In this document: piece after piece, positions 1-12,895 of the stretch
Layout of the letters: the number at the start of each line of letters is the position of its first letter
Position numbering within the stretch: position 1 is the stretch's first letter
Source: Glycine soja
Taxonomy: Eukaryota > Streptophyta > Magnoliopsida > Fabales > Fabaceae
Direction: 5' to 3'
DNA length: 64,000 nt
NCBI RefSeq assembly: GCF_004193775.1
Contig: NC_041011.1
Location: forward strand, 47,251,167 to 47,315,166
The notes under the pieces: generated by a model
Seen by the model: only the letters and a program-made list of their open reading frames with translations
Told to the model about the DNA's origin: nothing
Databases searched by the model: none
Position numbers and translations under genes: made by a program

Positions 1-2520
1 AACTTATATATTATGAGTAATGAGAGGACGTAAAGTATAAAAGTGATAAGATATATTTGTCATTGTTATCTGTACTATTAAATATTGTAAAGTATTGGTC
101 TAAAATTTAAAATACGAAAGTGCTTATTGTAATTATGTACTGTTTAGGTGGATAGCATTAGATTACCAGCAATTTGCATGCAAATACTTTCCTTTATTTT
201 CGGAAAATAATGGGTAGATACTTGTACTCTAGTAGACACTTATGTTTCAATAATAATAAAAAAAAGACACTTATATGCTTGATTTAGGGAAGAAAGAAAA
301 AGAAAAAAAAAATGAAAGAGATGATTTTATAAGTTATTTAGTAAGGAAGAAAACTGAATATTTATATAAAATACCATAAATACCCTTTGTAGAAAAAATA
401 TACTAAAAGTAATGATATTTTAGATCTTTAATGTTTTTTTAATGTATTAATCCACTTCTCTCGCTATCTTTCTGTTTTGGAAAGATTGTTAAATTAGTGG
501 GTCCCACCTACTTTTTTTTCATTTGTTCCTATTTTTCAAGGAATCAAATGAGTGGGAAAAAAAAATATAATTTTATATATTTTCTTTCTCTTCCGTTTCT
601 TCTTATTTTTTGTCATTCCAAACATATAGTGTAAAAGAAATAAAGAAAGACCAGAAATTTTTTTAAGCATAATATAATATGTGATAGGGAAAAAGATAAA
701 AAAATTATAAATATTAAGAAAGTGTTTAGACTTTAGAGTTAAAAAATATTCGTATTTTTCTATCACTGTAAATGAAACTAGATCCTTCTCCACATGATAG
801 TTCTCTCTCCAACGAAATTATTTACCAGCTTATCTCTCTCTTTTATAACTACTTATAATTAGGTCGAAGGATGGATTTTTTTATAATAAAACTAGGATGA
901 TTCGACTTGAATATTATATTATTGTTTTAAACTCATACAATGTCTTCCTCTTAAAAAAAACCATATAATAATATTAGTATTTATTTTCCTAACTTAAAAA
1001 TAATTAGATGTTTACATTTTCTTTATCGGAGATATTTATGTTGCTCATTAGTGTTATTTACTTATTTTACATCATCTTTAATTACGAAGTTATTAGATGA
1101 TAGATAAGTTAAGTTAAAATATACTGATATTTATTTTTAAATCGCATGTATCTTTTATTTTTTGTTGAAGTCAAGCTTATTTGAATCATACAAAATTATT
1201 GTGAGCAATAAAGAAAGATTCTCTTACTCCAATCCAAGGGATTGACACATTAGTGTAAGGTCCGACTATATTTATATGACTGATAATGATTTATTTAGAA
1301 AAAAAATTCATATTTAAATTCATATATCACGAGTGAGATTAATTTATGACTTAGTGGGTTAAGGGACAATCATGATCTTTGATCTAGGACTAAAAAATAA
1401 AGATTCTTTAAATATTTAATACAATTACATACTTAAAACTCAAACTCAAAACCTAAACTTAAGTTGAAATAATTTTATGCTATGTGTTTGATTCTAAAAA
1501 AAAATAACTTTATAATAATGATACAACATATTCTGGGAAAAAAGTGTTAGACGATGATAATAAAGAAATATCTATTTCAATTTTAGTTGAAAAGACTAAG
1601 TCATTTCAATTACCAGTTATAAGGTTATAGGTATAACAATAATTTAAAATTTAATTTAATATTTAATATTAGGTTAAATGAGCAATAAAACACTTAAATT
1701 TACACATATTTTTATTAATAAATATCCGTGTTCTGACTTAGACATATTATATTGTTAGTCTTTCTTCTTATATTGTGAATTTTATTCTGGATACTCACCG
1801 GTTCAAGGTTTCAAATTGCAATTAATATCACTACATAAATAGATAAAGGCTAATGAGATATATAATCATGATCAACAGGGTGAAAGCAAGAGATTTGGAT
1901 TTGGGATGATGGTGAAGAAGAAAACGCACGACTTCGATGATTGTACTACGAGCATTAAAAGTACTGAAAAATTATTAAACAACATAAAAAAAAAACAAAT
2001 ATGCATTATTATCACTATTTTGCACTAGTTTATAAGAATGGATCTAGTGCGGGAAATGATGCTGCATTTTGGCATAGTAACTAAGTTAAACACCGTTCGA
2101 TCTCTATTTGATGATTCAGAATGAGCCACGTCATATTAAAATTGAGAATGTACTTATGCAAATAAATTAGTTGCAAGCTATTAGATGAATATCAAAGGTG
2201 CACAAGTGAGATGAATAAATCAAAATCACTGAATCGAATTGCACCAAATTGAAATCCTCTTGTTTAGCTGTATTCATGTGTCAGCATAATTGCAAAGGGC
2301 CAAGAAGATGTGCCTTTAGTTCATTAAAGAAAAAACAAAATGCTCATAATATCATCTGAGTTACCGACACAGAAAGGTTAACACGAGATCGATTTCACAT
2401 TTTAGGCATGCACCATCATGAATCATGATCATGGGATTGATCGGACGGCCACCATTTGATCATGTGGAATTATCAAAATGTGTGAGTCATTACTCAGTAC
2501 TCACCAGGTGCATACGCCAC
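1..2520. other. AT-rich intergenic DNA, no gene seen
   Basis: Very AT-rich sequence with many homopolymer A and T runs and stops in every frame. The open frames are short and of biased composition (for example a lysine and phenylalanine-rich frame at 536-793), and none resembles a protein family. A stretch near 1665-1800 has the feel of a worn transposon end, but no inverted partner was found. Confidence 0.6.
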
Positions 2521-2666
2521 GTCACGTATATAGAATCCATAAGCAAAAGTCAAAGTAGCTTCACATCATGGTCTTGCTTATTCTGATCTCTAGTGTATGC
2601 TCTCTTCGAAGGTTCCCGAGTCTGAAGAGTCACCAACACTGCAAAACAAAACCCCAAAAATACTGA
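2503..2666 (+). other. Possible promoter and 32-codon small ORF
   Basis: An ACGT-core pair (CACGTCACGT, a bZIP-type site) sits directly before a TATA-like TATATAG near 2527. An ATG follows at 2568. The frame 2568-2666 encodes 32 residues that begin MVLLILISSVCS, a short hydrophobic start like a secretion signal, and continue with basic residues and two cysteines. The spacing of TATA to ATG is plausible but short. I recognise no family. In AT-rich DNA a frame this small may be chance, so this is only a candidate. Confidence 0.2.
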
Positions 2667-5600
2667 AAGCCAAAATCAACAGTGATAGATACGGAATAGT
2701 AACATATGTCATTAGTTTGAGAAAAATTAATTAATAAATGTTAACCAATTTCTTATGAATTACACTCATATCATACAAAAATGTGAATTTGAATTTCATT
2801 ACTTATATGAAAACTTTCTCGACAGATGATTTATAATTACTCGATGAATCTTGAGGCATATCTTAATTTGAAGAGTTTCTAAAACTTATCTAAATTTTTT
2901 CCTTTTAAAATTAGATTCAATTTTTTGAAGTATATGATTGGAATTTGGAAAAGAATATGTTCTATTGAAAATTGTTAGTTAGATTTTTAAATAAAGATTA
3001 GTTATGGACAGCAAATAGTAAAAATAGTAATACTTGCCACTAATAAGATGATACCTAAAAAAAAATGAAATTTGCGGAACCCCTCGTATGTGATGAAAGC
3101 ATGGCATTGTTGAATCGGTGATGTGGACCACATTTTCTGTATGAGCGTAAGGTCTCTCTCATACTTACCTCATTGCAAAGAATCCAAAGAATTTTCCTAT
3201 TAAGATTCAATGTGCTTTATTGGCCTTGACACCTCCAAATTCAATGCATGGCTACTTTTATACAACTTGCTTCAATTCCTCCTTAATCACCGTAGTTACT
3301 CAATTTTATAAATAGACACTCGTATGTGAGCATTACATTAATATAAATTTATGTCATATGTGTCCCTATGCCGTATGTGTGCATTAAATTAATACGAATT
3401 TATTGATATGGCAGTAATAACAGGGACAAAATCCTAGTCACCAGATCTGTAGTTTTGCACATATGAAGTTAATCATATTGTGCTAGACAAAGATGTGTAT
3501 AGTTACAGATTGCAAAAGTCAAGAGACACAAAGTAATTTTGTTTTAAACCAAATTCTATGTATGCACGCTATTGATTATTGACATTATAGGCAAGACAAT
3601 TTACATCAGGTATATGCTTTTGAAGATGCCATGCAAAGGAAAGATAAAATTTCTGAGTTCAGAACTATGCTTTTTGCACATGGAGACTATAAGGGGGATT
3701 TGTCTAGATGCTGAACTTTTCCATTTCACCCTTATCCCTGTCCCTGGACCTTTGAGTGCAATCATGTGCATGTTGTTATGTACTGCAGTGAATAATGATC
3801 CTATTATTGTAAGAAAAAAATGTGTTTTCAGTATTTGTATTTATAATCAATGTGTACTGATAACAAAAATGTAAATAACTGATAAAAAAACGCAATCAAA
3901 GTGTTTATATTTTCAAATGAATTAATGAAACTGGCCTTTAAATTTTATACAATATGTAAATTTATTTTTTTCTCTCTAAAAGTTCTTTATTTTTTTAATT
4001 TAAATTCATATTTTTTTTTAAAAAAAAGAACTAAATTCATTAATGAAAACTACTAGAATCTTAACTGCAAAGATGTGAGTTCAAATTTTATTATTAATGT
4101 TAAAATCTGGTTGATAAATAATTTATAAATAACCCTTTAAATATTATTTAAGCTTTGAAAATTGTATTGACTCCAATGAATTCTCAGAACTTAATTCCTA
4201 TATATATATACATATATAAAACCTTTACCTCCCTATTTAAGGTCCTTACACTTAAACACACTTTTGCTTTGCTATTTGTTAATAACATGACAAGCCAACT
4301 ACATTCAAGGAACCCCAAATTCCACATATAGGCCTGACAATTCTTGCATTTCGTCTCATCTTTCATGAAATTAGTGGCTCAGTTCTTAACAGTGTCCTGT
4401 TGGCAAGGACACTGATGATAGTAAGGAATCCCATTTAATTGGAGAAGATAAGAAGCAGAACAGTGTTAGTACAACTGAACAAGACCCCACGGTAATTTCA
4501 TCAACAAATAAGGAAACACTCTCTGAGCTGTGTTGAATGTTGATGTTGGCAAGGCAAGGTAAACAAACAGGGATGGTGATTTTTTTTTATTTTTTTTGCT
4601 TTGTTATGGATTACTTTCAGAGACTAACAATGTACTTATTAAGGAAATGTGAAGAAAAGTCAGCCACCAACCGCACAAGTGATGCCAAGCAATGATAGAG
4701 ACTGAATGAACAAGCACTAACTTGAAGCTTTAAACTTTCAAGTTTCAATTCAGACTTTTAATACTATCCCGAATTATATATTATTATTACTCTAGTAGTA
4801 AGTAAAGCCATTAAGGTACATAAATAACATATCATTCAATTAAATTTCAATTTGTCTATTTTTAATAGCCTAGAACTAGAAAAATGCAGCAAGGTAATGT
4901 TGGAAGTTGAGATTTATGGTAGAGTCTAAATTTCATTGGAACTTTTTTAGAATGGTCATATATGAACATGATATGGTATGCTTTGTTTTCTAATGAACAT
5001 GGTCACAAGAAAACAACGTCAATAAATATTTTTTTTTCTTTCTGACAGCAGCAATAATTGCTTCTACTTTTACAACTGCTACATCTTTAACTCTTTTTAC
5101 CCGAGTACGTCAAAGAGCAGAGTGGACCACCTGCCGACATATATAAACCGTTGAAGAGAATTTTTATGGGTCAATGTGAAGTTACCCTTCGAATGAGATA
5201 TAAAGCTTTTTCATAATTGTAAACTATTAGTATTTGCTTCGAAATCACACGTTCGCGTAAAACAAATTTCTCAAAACAATAAGATGCTGGTTAAATGGTC
5301 AATTTGATTTCTAAATGTGTATTTAGATTTTAAGTTCGTCTCTCATTTCAAATAAATAGATAACATCTAAAAGTAATCTCTCCATCTTTCACATTCATCG
5401 TTTTAGATAAGTCTTGTATGTTATCATTAAAATATAATTTAATTCGTGTATGTAATAATTAAAATGCAATTTAATCTTTATATCCAGGAACTAAATTATA
5501 TTTTAAAATATAATATACAGAAACCTATAAGAAACAAAGCACAAATGTAAAAGACAAAAATTTCTCAGAAAAAAATTTAATCTGTAAATATTCAGGTAAC

Positions 5601-6730
5601 AACTTGAAACCTGTACACTTCCAGGACTACGTTGACTATTCTGCCTAAAAAGCATGTTTATTTTCTTAAAATGTTACACTTTATAATATTCAAAATTCTC
5701 TAAGTTTTTGAATAATTATTGATTACTTTAAAAATAAGTGTAAATAACTATTTATTCTTCAAGGTTTTTTTTTTTCTCTCTTTTTGATATTTCACGTCTG
5801 AAAATGTTTAAAGGATTTGTTAAAGGATTTCTAGTAGCCCAAGAACAAGAAGAAATGACAAAAGTCAAAGAAGAGTTTTAATGCACCTCAACGTGACCGA
5901 ACCAACATTATCATTTGGCGAGCTTTAAATAGACAAAAATAATGTAACAATTTTTTTATAGAAAAAACAAATACACTTGAAGAGGTTGAACGAAATATTC
6001 ATTATATATACAGGGATTGGATAACTTAGGCACAGTTATCTTTTTTTAAATAAGATAGCAAGTCATAACTATAATTATCTTAATATATATTTAAGATGTA
6101 ATTTTTAATATATTTTCTTGTAGTAAAACAAGTGAATATATATTAGTAAATGCATATGAATTTTTTTAATTCATCACTTATTTTTTATAAGTTAACAAAC
6201 TATAACTACAAATAACTTAAAATACACTAAGGTGTAAGTTGCTACCTTCTTTTAAAAACAGGTGGGTATATATAAGTTAACAAATATATAATTTTACTTC
6301 ATTAGAAATCATTTAATACTTTATTGAACATCCAGGTGAATACACTGTTAAAAATAATAAAACAAATAATTTAATCTTATTTTTATACAATTATTATAAG
6401 ATTTATTACAAGCAATCAAAACGAAGAATAGTTACAGTTTAATTAATAAATCTATGACTATGCGACTTTCTTATACAAATTTTACATAATGTCATGAAAT
6501 TTGAATTTGAATCTTTTTAAGCATTATATATAACAGAATTTATGCGTGCACATAAAAAAAATTAAATGACTTTTAAAAGTCTAAAAGTCTTTTTGAGGAT
6601 CTCTCTATTGAAAAGAAATTCTATAATTTTAGTAAAAAAACTTTTAAAAACACTTATAACTTAGGATCCAAAAACGTCTATAGACTACACGGCTATAGCC
6701 TATGGCGTTACTGTACTGGGCCTCTGCCAT
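2667..6730. other. AT-rich intergenic DNA, no gene seen
   Basis: No supported gene. The 100-codon frame at 3572-3874 has no recognisable motif and no codon-like composition. A short perfect 8-bp hairpin (CAGTGTCC with GGACACTG, 4390-4414) is present. The stretch near 5290-5530 looks like the eroded end of a dispersed repeat. Nothing else was identified. Confidence 0.55.
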
Positions 6731-7402
6731 TATCCTAAATTCATAAAAACAGTACAATAGTTTGATAATTTTTTTAATTAATTTATCATATTTGTGGTAA
6801 TTTTAATATATAAAAAGTTAAAGAATCATGAAAATGAAAAGGGAGATTAAAAACAGCCAGCCAAACCTAGTTAAATTCTACCTTTGGAATAAATCAGAAT
6901 ATTGGAGCAGTTATTTTATTCCAACATTATTATATCTTTATCTAATCTAATCTAACCTATTGAAAAAGCCGCCTAGGACTGTGGAAGTGAAGAAACACAG
7001 TCCTTTTCAAGATCAATCTAGGTAGATGTCATCGGACACCAGGAATTCCGTGGCTGAAGTTTTTGCCACAAGCACACAACCAGTATAGCAGATATTATTG
7101 AAAATAAATAAAATAAATTATACCTTAATTAGGTTCATACTAAAATTATCAATATTTATACAACACAGTAAATTGACTAGGCCCATCCCAAAAATCTCCA
7201 TGTTGGATTTTGCTCAAAATGCAATTGTAGTTTGATTTCAGCCTGTAAAAACTATGTGCACCTCGCAAGCTCTATAACTAGGATTGTAGCCAGGACTAGG
7301 AGGAAAAGACTAAATTTGCATGTGAATTCTCACCCCAGAACGATACAGATAAAGGAGGACATTATGACAAGCATAAAACCTAAATGCCTTCCGTGAACTG
7401 GC

Positions 7403-10400
7403 TCACCTCTTGCCACGAGGTCCAGGTCCAGATCTGGGACCAGGAAACCGAGAGAACTGAAGCCGCAAGTGGCTAGACTCTGGATTGAGTTCATCAACTT
7501 TATAACCTGTGCCATCCCAACCACAATGTCAGCAAACACTGAAATTTGAGTACATAATTTTGTGAAAAATCATTAACCACGGAGTTCAAATCCTACATAC
7601 TGAGTGACCAAGATCCTAAACAACACAGGCTATTAGCATGCGGACATAACTTTGATCAAGTTTCTTGTATCTTTAACATTAAGTTCACCATTCAAATAGT
7701 GGCACCAGAATTTTCTTTCCAATAATAACTAACTTCCATTAAATGAGTTGAAGAATTTTAAACAATTCCACATCAAGAATGAAAAAAAGTTTATCTAAAT
7801 TTTCTTTAGCTAGCAGACCAAAGATACGGCTGATTGTTATAGAGGCAGAACTTTGGGGCTTAGTGCTTTAGTGATGAAAAAATATTCATGATATTGATGA
7901 AAGTGGTTGTGACAACAGATAATGACATACCAGCAGAGAACAGGAATACATTCCCAGTGATGATCACTAGTACAGCTAAGGCAGACACACACAGAGAACA
8001 GGATAATGATAATTTCAAAAGTGACAATGACAATGATATTGACAGTTAATAGAACAGATATCTTTCTATGTGTTCATTTTATGTACTTCAAAATAAAAGA
8101 GGATGACAAATGGAAACATGGAAGTTGGCACTCATTTCTCCCGTGTTCACCACTTCAGTTACTATGAAGTAACAGTTTGAATAAACCATCACATCACATT
8201 ACTTACATTAGATATTCAGTGTAACACAGCGATTTACCACTTTTCAAGTTTAAATCCTTTTAGTCCAAAAGAAATATAGAATATTGAGTAATTTTATCAG
8301 TTAGATAAGCATATCATACTTCTACATTTGTTCATATGGAATTTTACTGATAAAATTGCACTTCAGTGCAACTTAGAAATGTTTTTCCCCCATTATGTTA
8401 CAAAATACAAAACATCCAAAATACATGACAACTTGATAACCACATCTTGGTTCAGAAGGCCAAAAACCCAAGGGAGTTCTTAAATTTTCACAACCTCTAT
8501 CAAGTCACCTAATGCTAAGATGATTTCCTACCAAACGACTTGCACAATCAAAACATGAAATGAATTTCCTTTCATCTCAGCAGGTAACAAGAAGTGATAC
8601 CTTGCAATGCACTCAGAGCAGTTGCTGCACAGGCCGGATTAGCAAAATCCACAAAACAAAGGATTAGAGGATCTCCACCACGCTGCAATAAGCATGTATT
8701 TCAGCATAAAGAGGGTGGAACAATAAACCAAGTTAGAAGAGGGCAAACAGTACACTTACATGTTTGGATTCTTTGCTCACAAGTCTCACTTCTCTATATC
8801 CAACAAAAGGCCGAAAAATATCTAAAAATAGCATTAAGGAATTTGAATAGCTAAACTAAAATAAATGAAGCTGACAAAGCATAATTGAAAGTGTGATGGT
8901 ACAATTATTAAACAATAACTGAGAAATGAGAACAAAAAGGATACGAGCCACTTCCCTTCTTGTGCTGTCAGATGGGAGACCTTCAACATATAAAGTACTT
9001 GAAGCATCTGGGGGTAGAGGTACAGTCTCAGGTCCAGGCATGGAAGCTGCATCTAATGGTAACTGACCACCATAATTGACATTCCGTCCATTTCGTGCAT
9101 GATCATGACCACCACCAGGATGCCCCATGACAGCAGGATCAGTTAGTGAATGGTGTGGCAATCCACCAGCACCCCTTCCCAATCCAACACCGCCAACCGC
9201 ACTGGCTTCCCCAGAATTAAAAGAAGTAAGCTGCTTCAGAACCAAAATAGGGAGTTTTCAGCAAACAAGCTGTGAAAGCACATCCTTTCACATATTATGT
9301 AAATAAAATAGGTTAAGATTAACTACCCCTGCACTTTGAAGGTACCGATCATAAGCAGATCCAATTGTTTTAGTGTCCTTTAGCATTCGATGACCGGTGT
9401 GGTCATCATTTCGAGCAATATAATTATGCATTTCATTACCCCCTGAAGTCAGACCAGAAGGTGACATATCTGCAATGTAACAGAATCTAATCTTACAACT
9501 TCTCTATAAAATAAAAAATGAAGCTGAAAATGCATACACTTTATAAAATAAGTTTCAGCCATATATACTCATATGCAATGTCGAATATCATTCCCATCTC
9601 TACAATGCTAATCACTGACTATATATAAAATACATTTAACAAATATGCCAGATGCTAGTAAAACACAGTAACTAAAAAGCACATGCACCAAAATGCAAAG
9701 TGCTCATAATAATACAAAGAGCATGACATGCACACACAAACTTGTTTGTTGACACCTATCAAATTATCAGCACACGCCAAGTAGCATAAAAAGTCAACAA
9801 TTGTTACCTGACTAGTTTGTATTAGGTTAACCACTCAAATTGTAGTTACTGGAGTCTTTTAAAAGACTCATGCTTTTACAGCTCTAAGTAGTTAAAACAG
9901 TTAGTATTCTCAACCATATATGTATCTGGTCTTCCTTGCAATATAAATCAATTCATCTAGTTAGCTTTCAATAACAGAACACACAATTTCTCTAATAAAT
10001 TGATGAATATTTTCTTCCATTCTCTTTATCACTCATTACTGATTTCTGTCATGGTATCTGAGAGCTTTTCTTGGATCTGACTCCACTCCATGGCTTCACC
10101 ACTTAATCCTTTTCAGTCTTCAGAACCCCCACACCACCATCATTCAGTGGATCTTCCACTTCAACCCACTCTTGTATTCCTGTTTCATACTCACATCCAA
10201 TTTCAATTTGACCTGATGACAAAAATTTCCTAATTTGGAAGTAGTAGGTGGAGGCAGTGATTAAGAAATTGACCAAGTGTAGTTACAAACCCAAAAACCA
10301 CATCACAATTTATTTGAGGAAAATTATGCATTCTGACATGAAAGCAATAGTTGCCTGCAGGGGGAGTGGCAGGATAAAATGCTTTTTTTTCGTGGCTACT

Positions 10401-12653
10401 TTCTTCCCTTAACAATCTCGTCTGACCAGAGTCATTGGGTGCACACATTCCTGGATGGTCTTTCATTTGCACTTGTGTGCTAAGGCATATCAACTCAGAA
10501 ACAAGAAGATATATGATTGATCAATCTCAGCACATCTATTTTGATTAAACCATCATTAATTCCCTGGTCTCCATAAATAATCCACTTTCATCTCTGAATC
10601 ACACTGATGTCATCCTAGATGAACTTCTAAAGATTACGATTTACGACACTTTTGTGACCTCAATAAACTGCAAAACCGATCCTTACAGTGCACAATATTG
10701 AAGCATAGCTCCTTCTTCAAAGAAGCACGAATTGATAAGGCTCAGCAATGTACATTTTTTATTGTAGCTTCAAGCTTTTCCGAAATAGAATGCAGCTTCA
10801 AGCATTCAACCCTCTACACCAACATGCCTTGTCACCTCATTTGCCACATGGTCCCCATGTAAATCAAGTCAGCAGTTTTCACCATCACTTGGATATGGTG
10901 GTAAATAGAGTTTGCCTTACACTCAGCCCTATGGGTTCCTCTTAAAGTATCAGTCACGAGGCTCACTATTTAGAGGCACCTGTAGTTGATCAGGTTATGT
11001 CCGAGGGCATGGAAGTCAGCCTGGTTGTTAATGCTCGATTTCTTGTCAATTATGTCAAAGTTAGGTCATGATGCCATGACTTGCGATCATCAATTTGATC
11101 ATACCTTGGACCCTTTCTCCAAAGTCCCTTTCGATTTAAGGATCATTCACCACCTCATTTGACCCCATTTATCATCAAAGCAGAACAACAAAGCAATTGT
11201 AGTCTACTATGTAGAGACATAGTCAAAACAGGATTTAGCCCTTTTTGCTCATGCCTCATTACCCTTTAAACTCTTGGATCATGCTTTTCTGCTATATACT
11301 TAATAAGGAATAAAAAAAGTAAAGGCTAGCAGATGAAACAGAAACCACTCATAACTAAAATGCTCACTGATAGGTCAACAGTAAAAAGACTAAAAAGCCA
11401 AGACCTAACAATGGAAGATGCACAGTCAACCAGATGCATCTTACTGCCCTGCATTATGGTGTGTTCCAGCTAGTATTGATTTTTTAACAAATAAAAGTGA
11501 AACATGTATATATCACTATGTGTAGCATGTGTACTAGTACTGGAACTATATCAACACCAGTGCAGTGAGCTTAGTTATGGTGGGCTGAGTGTCATACCAA
11601 TGCTTCTTAGGTGATGTTTGAATTTATGAGGATGGCAACAGGAAATAATTTCAAGTTCCAAAAGAAGAGTTTTTTTTATTATATAGAGAAAAAGAAAATA
11701 CAAGCCAGAACAATTACATGCACAGATCATTATCACATCTCAATCCTTCACATTCTCATATATAAATCTGCTTACATGATATATTGATAAATCATTAACA
11801 AATGAACCATTTCAATACCAACAACAAATCTAATACTCTATAGTGTAAATACTTCATATGATACCAATTTAATAAGTTTGATAGACTAAATCCAAAGTGG
11901 TCTACAATATCATCCCAACACATCATCTGAAAAAAAATTATATTTAATATTTGTCCCCATTAAGATTAATGTCTTTCCCACCTCCCTTTTAAGACTAATG
12001 TCACTATTACCACCACTTTATTTATCTATCCAAATCCCTCTTAACCCTTTGTCTGCCCAACTCCAATCTTCACTGCCTATCCCCTTCAACATTGCCAAAA
12101 ACTTAAAAAAAAAACACATATCCATAGAAAAAATAAAAAATCTCGACAAATCTCTAACCTCAACTTATACCCACTCGAAAGAATGTCCTTGTTACTCCTC
12201 TAGTCCTCCCTCGGCATAAATTAAACCCGATAAGAATTCAATAACTCAGAACTCAAAATCATAAAAATACTTATCCCAGGGTATACCTCAAGGCTCAGCA
12301 ACGTATCCATATTCTGAATCTATCCAGCTAGTTTATGTTACAAAAATTCAAACTCCATAATATCATCCTTTGCCTTTTCATAATCTTAAAAACCAACTTT
12401 GAACGATAAAAAAAAAAAAAAATAGAGGCCTACTATCAACTTAACAAATCCTATAGCAATGAAGCCCAGTATCAAAATAATTATAAAGACCTAAACTTTG
12501 AAATTCTAAAAAATAGTATCTGCTTAAGGGTGTGTTGGGATCGTCGAAGATGTGAAAGAGAGAAAATAGCGAACCATATTCAGTACGAGGTCGTTTGAGC
12601 ATGGTGGAAGAAGGGTGAAGCGGCTGCTGCCGATTCCAGAAGCCGTCCGTCAT
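7403..12653 (-). CDS. NSR: NSR/MtRBP1-type RRM RNA-binding protein, copy A
   Basis: Predicted 252 aa in six coding exons: 12575-12653, 9327-9469, 8945-9233, 8760-8821, 8601-8682 and 7403-7506. All phases join cleanly. The N-terminus begins MTDGFWNRQQ with a KRPRTEYD basic patch. A low-complexity Gly/His/Pro-rich middle covers about residues 80-150. One RRM covers about 153-240, with RNP2 LYVEGL and an RNP1-like LILCFVDF split over exons 3-6. The end is basic, SRFPGPRSGPGPRGKR. This layout matches plant nuclear speckle RNA-binding proteins (Arabidopsis NSRa/b, Medicago MtRBP1). In those species they modulate alternative splicing and bind noncoding RNAs; MtRBP1 binds ENOD40 RNA in legumes. The role here is inferred from the family. 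Exon 3 has a tandem acceptor (AAGCAG), so 251 aa is also possible. Intron 3 is U12-type. The 3' UTR probably runs to about 7140, since the two copies stay similar there. Confidence 0.92.
8822..8944 (-). other. U12-type (minor spliceosome) intron, NSR copy A intron 3
   Basis: The 123-bp intron starts GTATCCTTT (8944-8936), a full match to the U12 donor consensus RTATCCTTT. It carries TTCCTTAAT (8941 region is the donor; branch site at 8833-8841 on the plus map), a full match to the U12 branch consensus TTCCTTRAY. The branch A lies about 12 nt before the AG. Splicing at these sites gives REVA-H-IFRPF, which restores an uninterrupted RRM; no nearby U2-type donor does so. Confidence 0.93.
9804..11180 (+). 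mobile_element. Decayed copia-type LTR retrotransposon relic in NSR-A intron 1
   Basis: A probable LTR covers about 9804-10050, starting TGTTACC and ending TGTCA. It is followed at 10052-10065 by TGGTATCTGAGAGC, close to the initiator-Met tRNA primer-binding site TGGTATCAGAGC. A gag-like start follows at 10090 (MASPLNPFQSSEPP, typical of copia gag). Near 11044-11084 the remains of a CCHC zinc knuckle, C-x2-C-x4-H-x4-C (CQLC...GHDAMTC), are followed by HQFD, as in RE1-type gag, but broken by a one-base deletion. No protease, integrase or RT was seen. The element lies antisense to the host gene. Confidence 0.7.
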
Positions 12654-12714
12654 GGCGAGAGAGAAGATTAAGTTTTATGGTAATGGTAATTGGTGAAGAT
12701 GGCGATCCAATCAC

Positions 12715-12754
12715 AAACCCTAATTCGCAAAAACACCAAAAGACCAAACCCTAA
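12715..12754. promoter_or_regulatory. Two telo-box motifs upstream of NSR copy A
   Basis: AAACCCTAA occurs at 12715-12723 and 12746-12754, about 60-100 bp upstream of the start codon. It reads TTAGGGTTT on the gene strand. Telo-boxes of this form are common near the transcription start of plant genes for translation and nuclear housekeeping functions. Copy B has three at the equivalent place. Confidence 0.55.
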
Positions 12755-12895
12755 GCCTTGGCTCGTTTCTGCAAATAAAAGACAAATTTTTCAACCCCAC
12801 TGTTTTCGTTTTTTTTTTAAGGAGAACATAGTAGGAGAGGATGGCTTGAGAGTTGAGACACGTTTTTCTTTCTCCTTAATCGACCCAAAAATTTG

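Larger units (their letters stand above)
6735..12895. repeat. Tandem duplication unit A (NSR gene copy A)
   Basis: This segment and 14735-21815 are the two copies of a direct tandem duplication. Shared landmarks occur in the same order: a GTACAATAGTTTGATAA stretch near the left edge, a 3' flank ending in GCAGATATTATTGAAAATAA, all six exons, the copia relic in intron 1, telo-box motifs upstream of the ATG, and the right-hand stretch CACGTTTTTCTTTCTCCTTA. Copy B is longer because of transposon and microsatellite insertion in intron 1. The edges are approximate to within some tens of bases. Confidence 0.85.

Noticed and set aside
2050..2070. AATGATGCTGCAT resembles the 3' part of miR172
   Set aside because: The 5' half does not match and no complementary arm was found nearby, so no miRNA precursor is supported.
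4390..4414. Perfect 8-bp hairpin CAGTGTCC/GGACACTG
   Set aside because: Too short to be a miRNA precursor or a defined regulatory element in plant DNA.
8834..9052. Minus-strand 72-codon frame overlapping NSR exon 3
   Set aside because: Out-of-frame shadow of exon 3 and the U12 intron.
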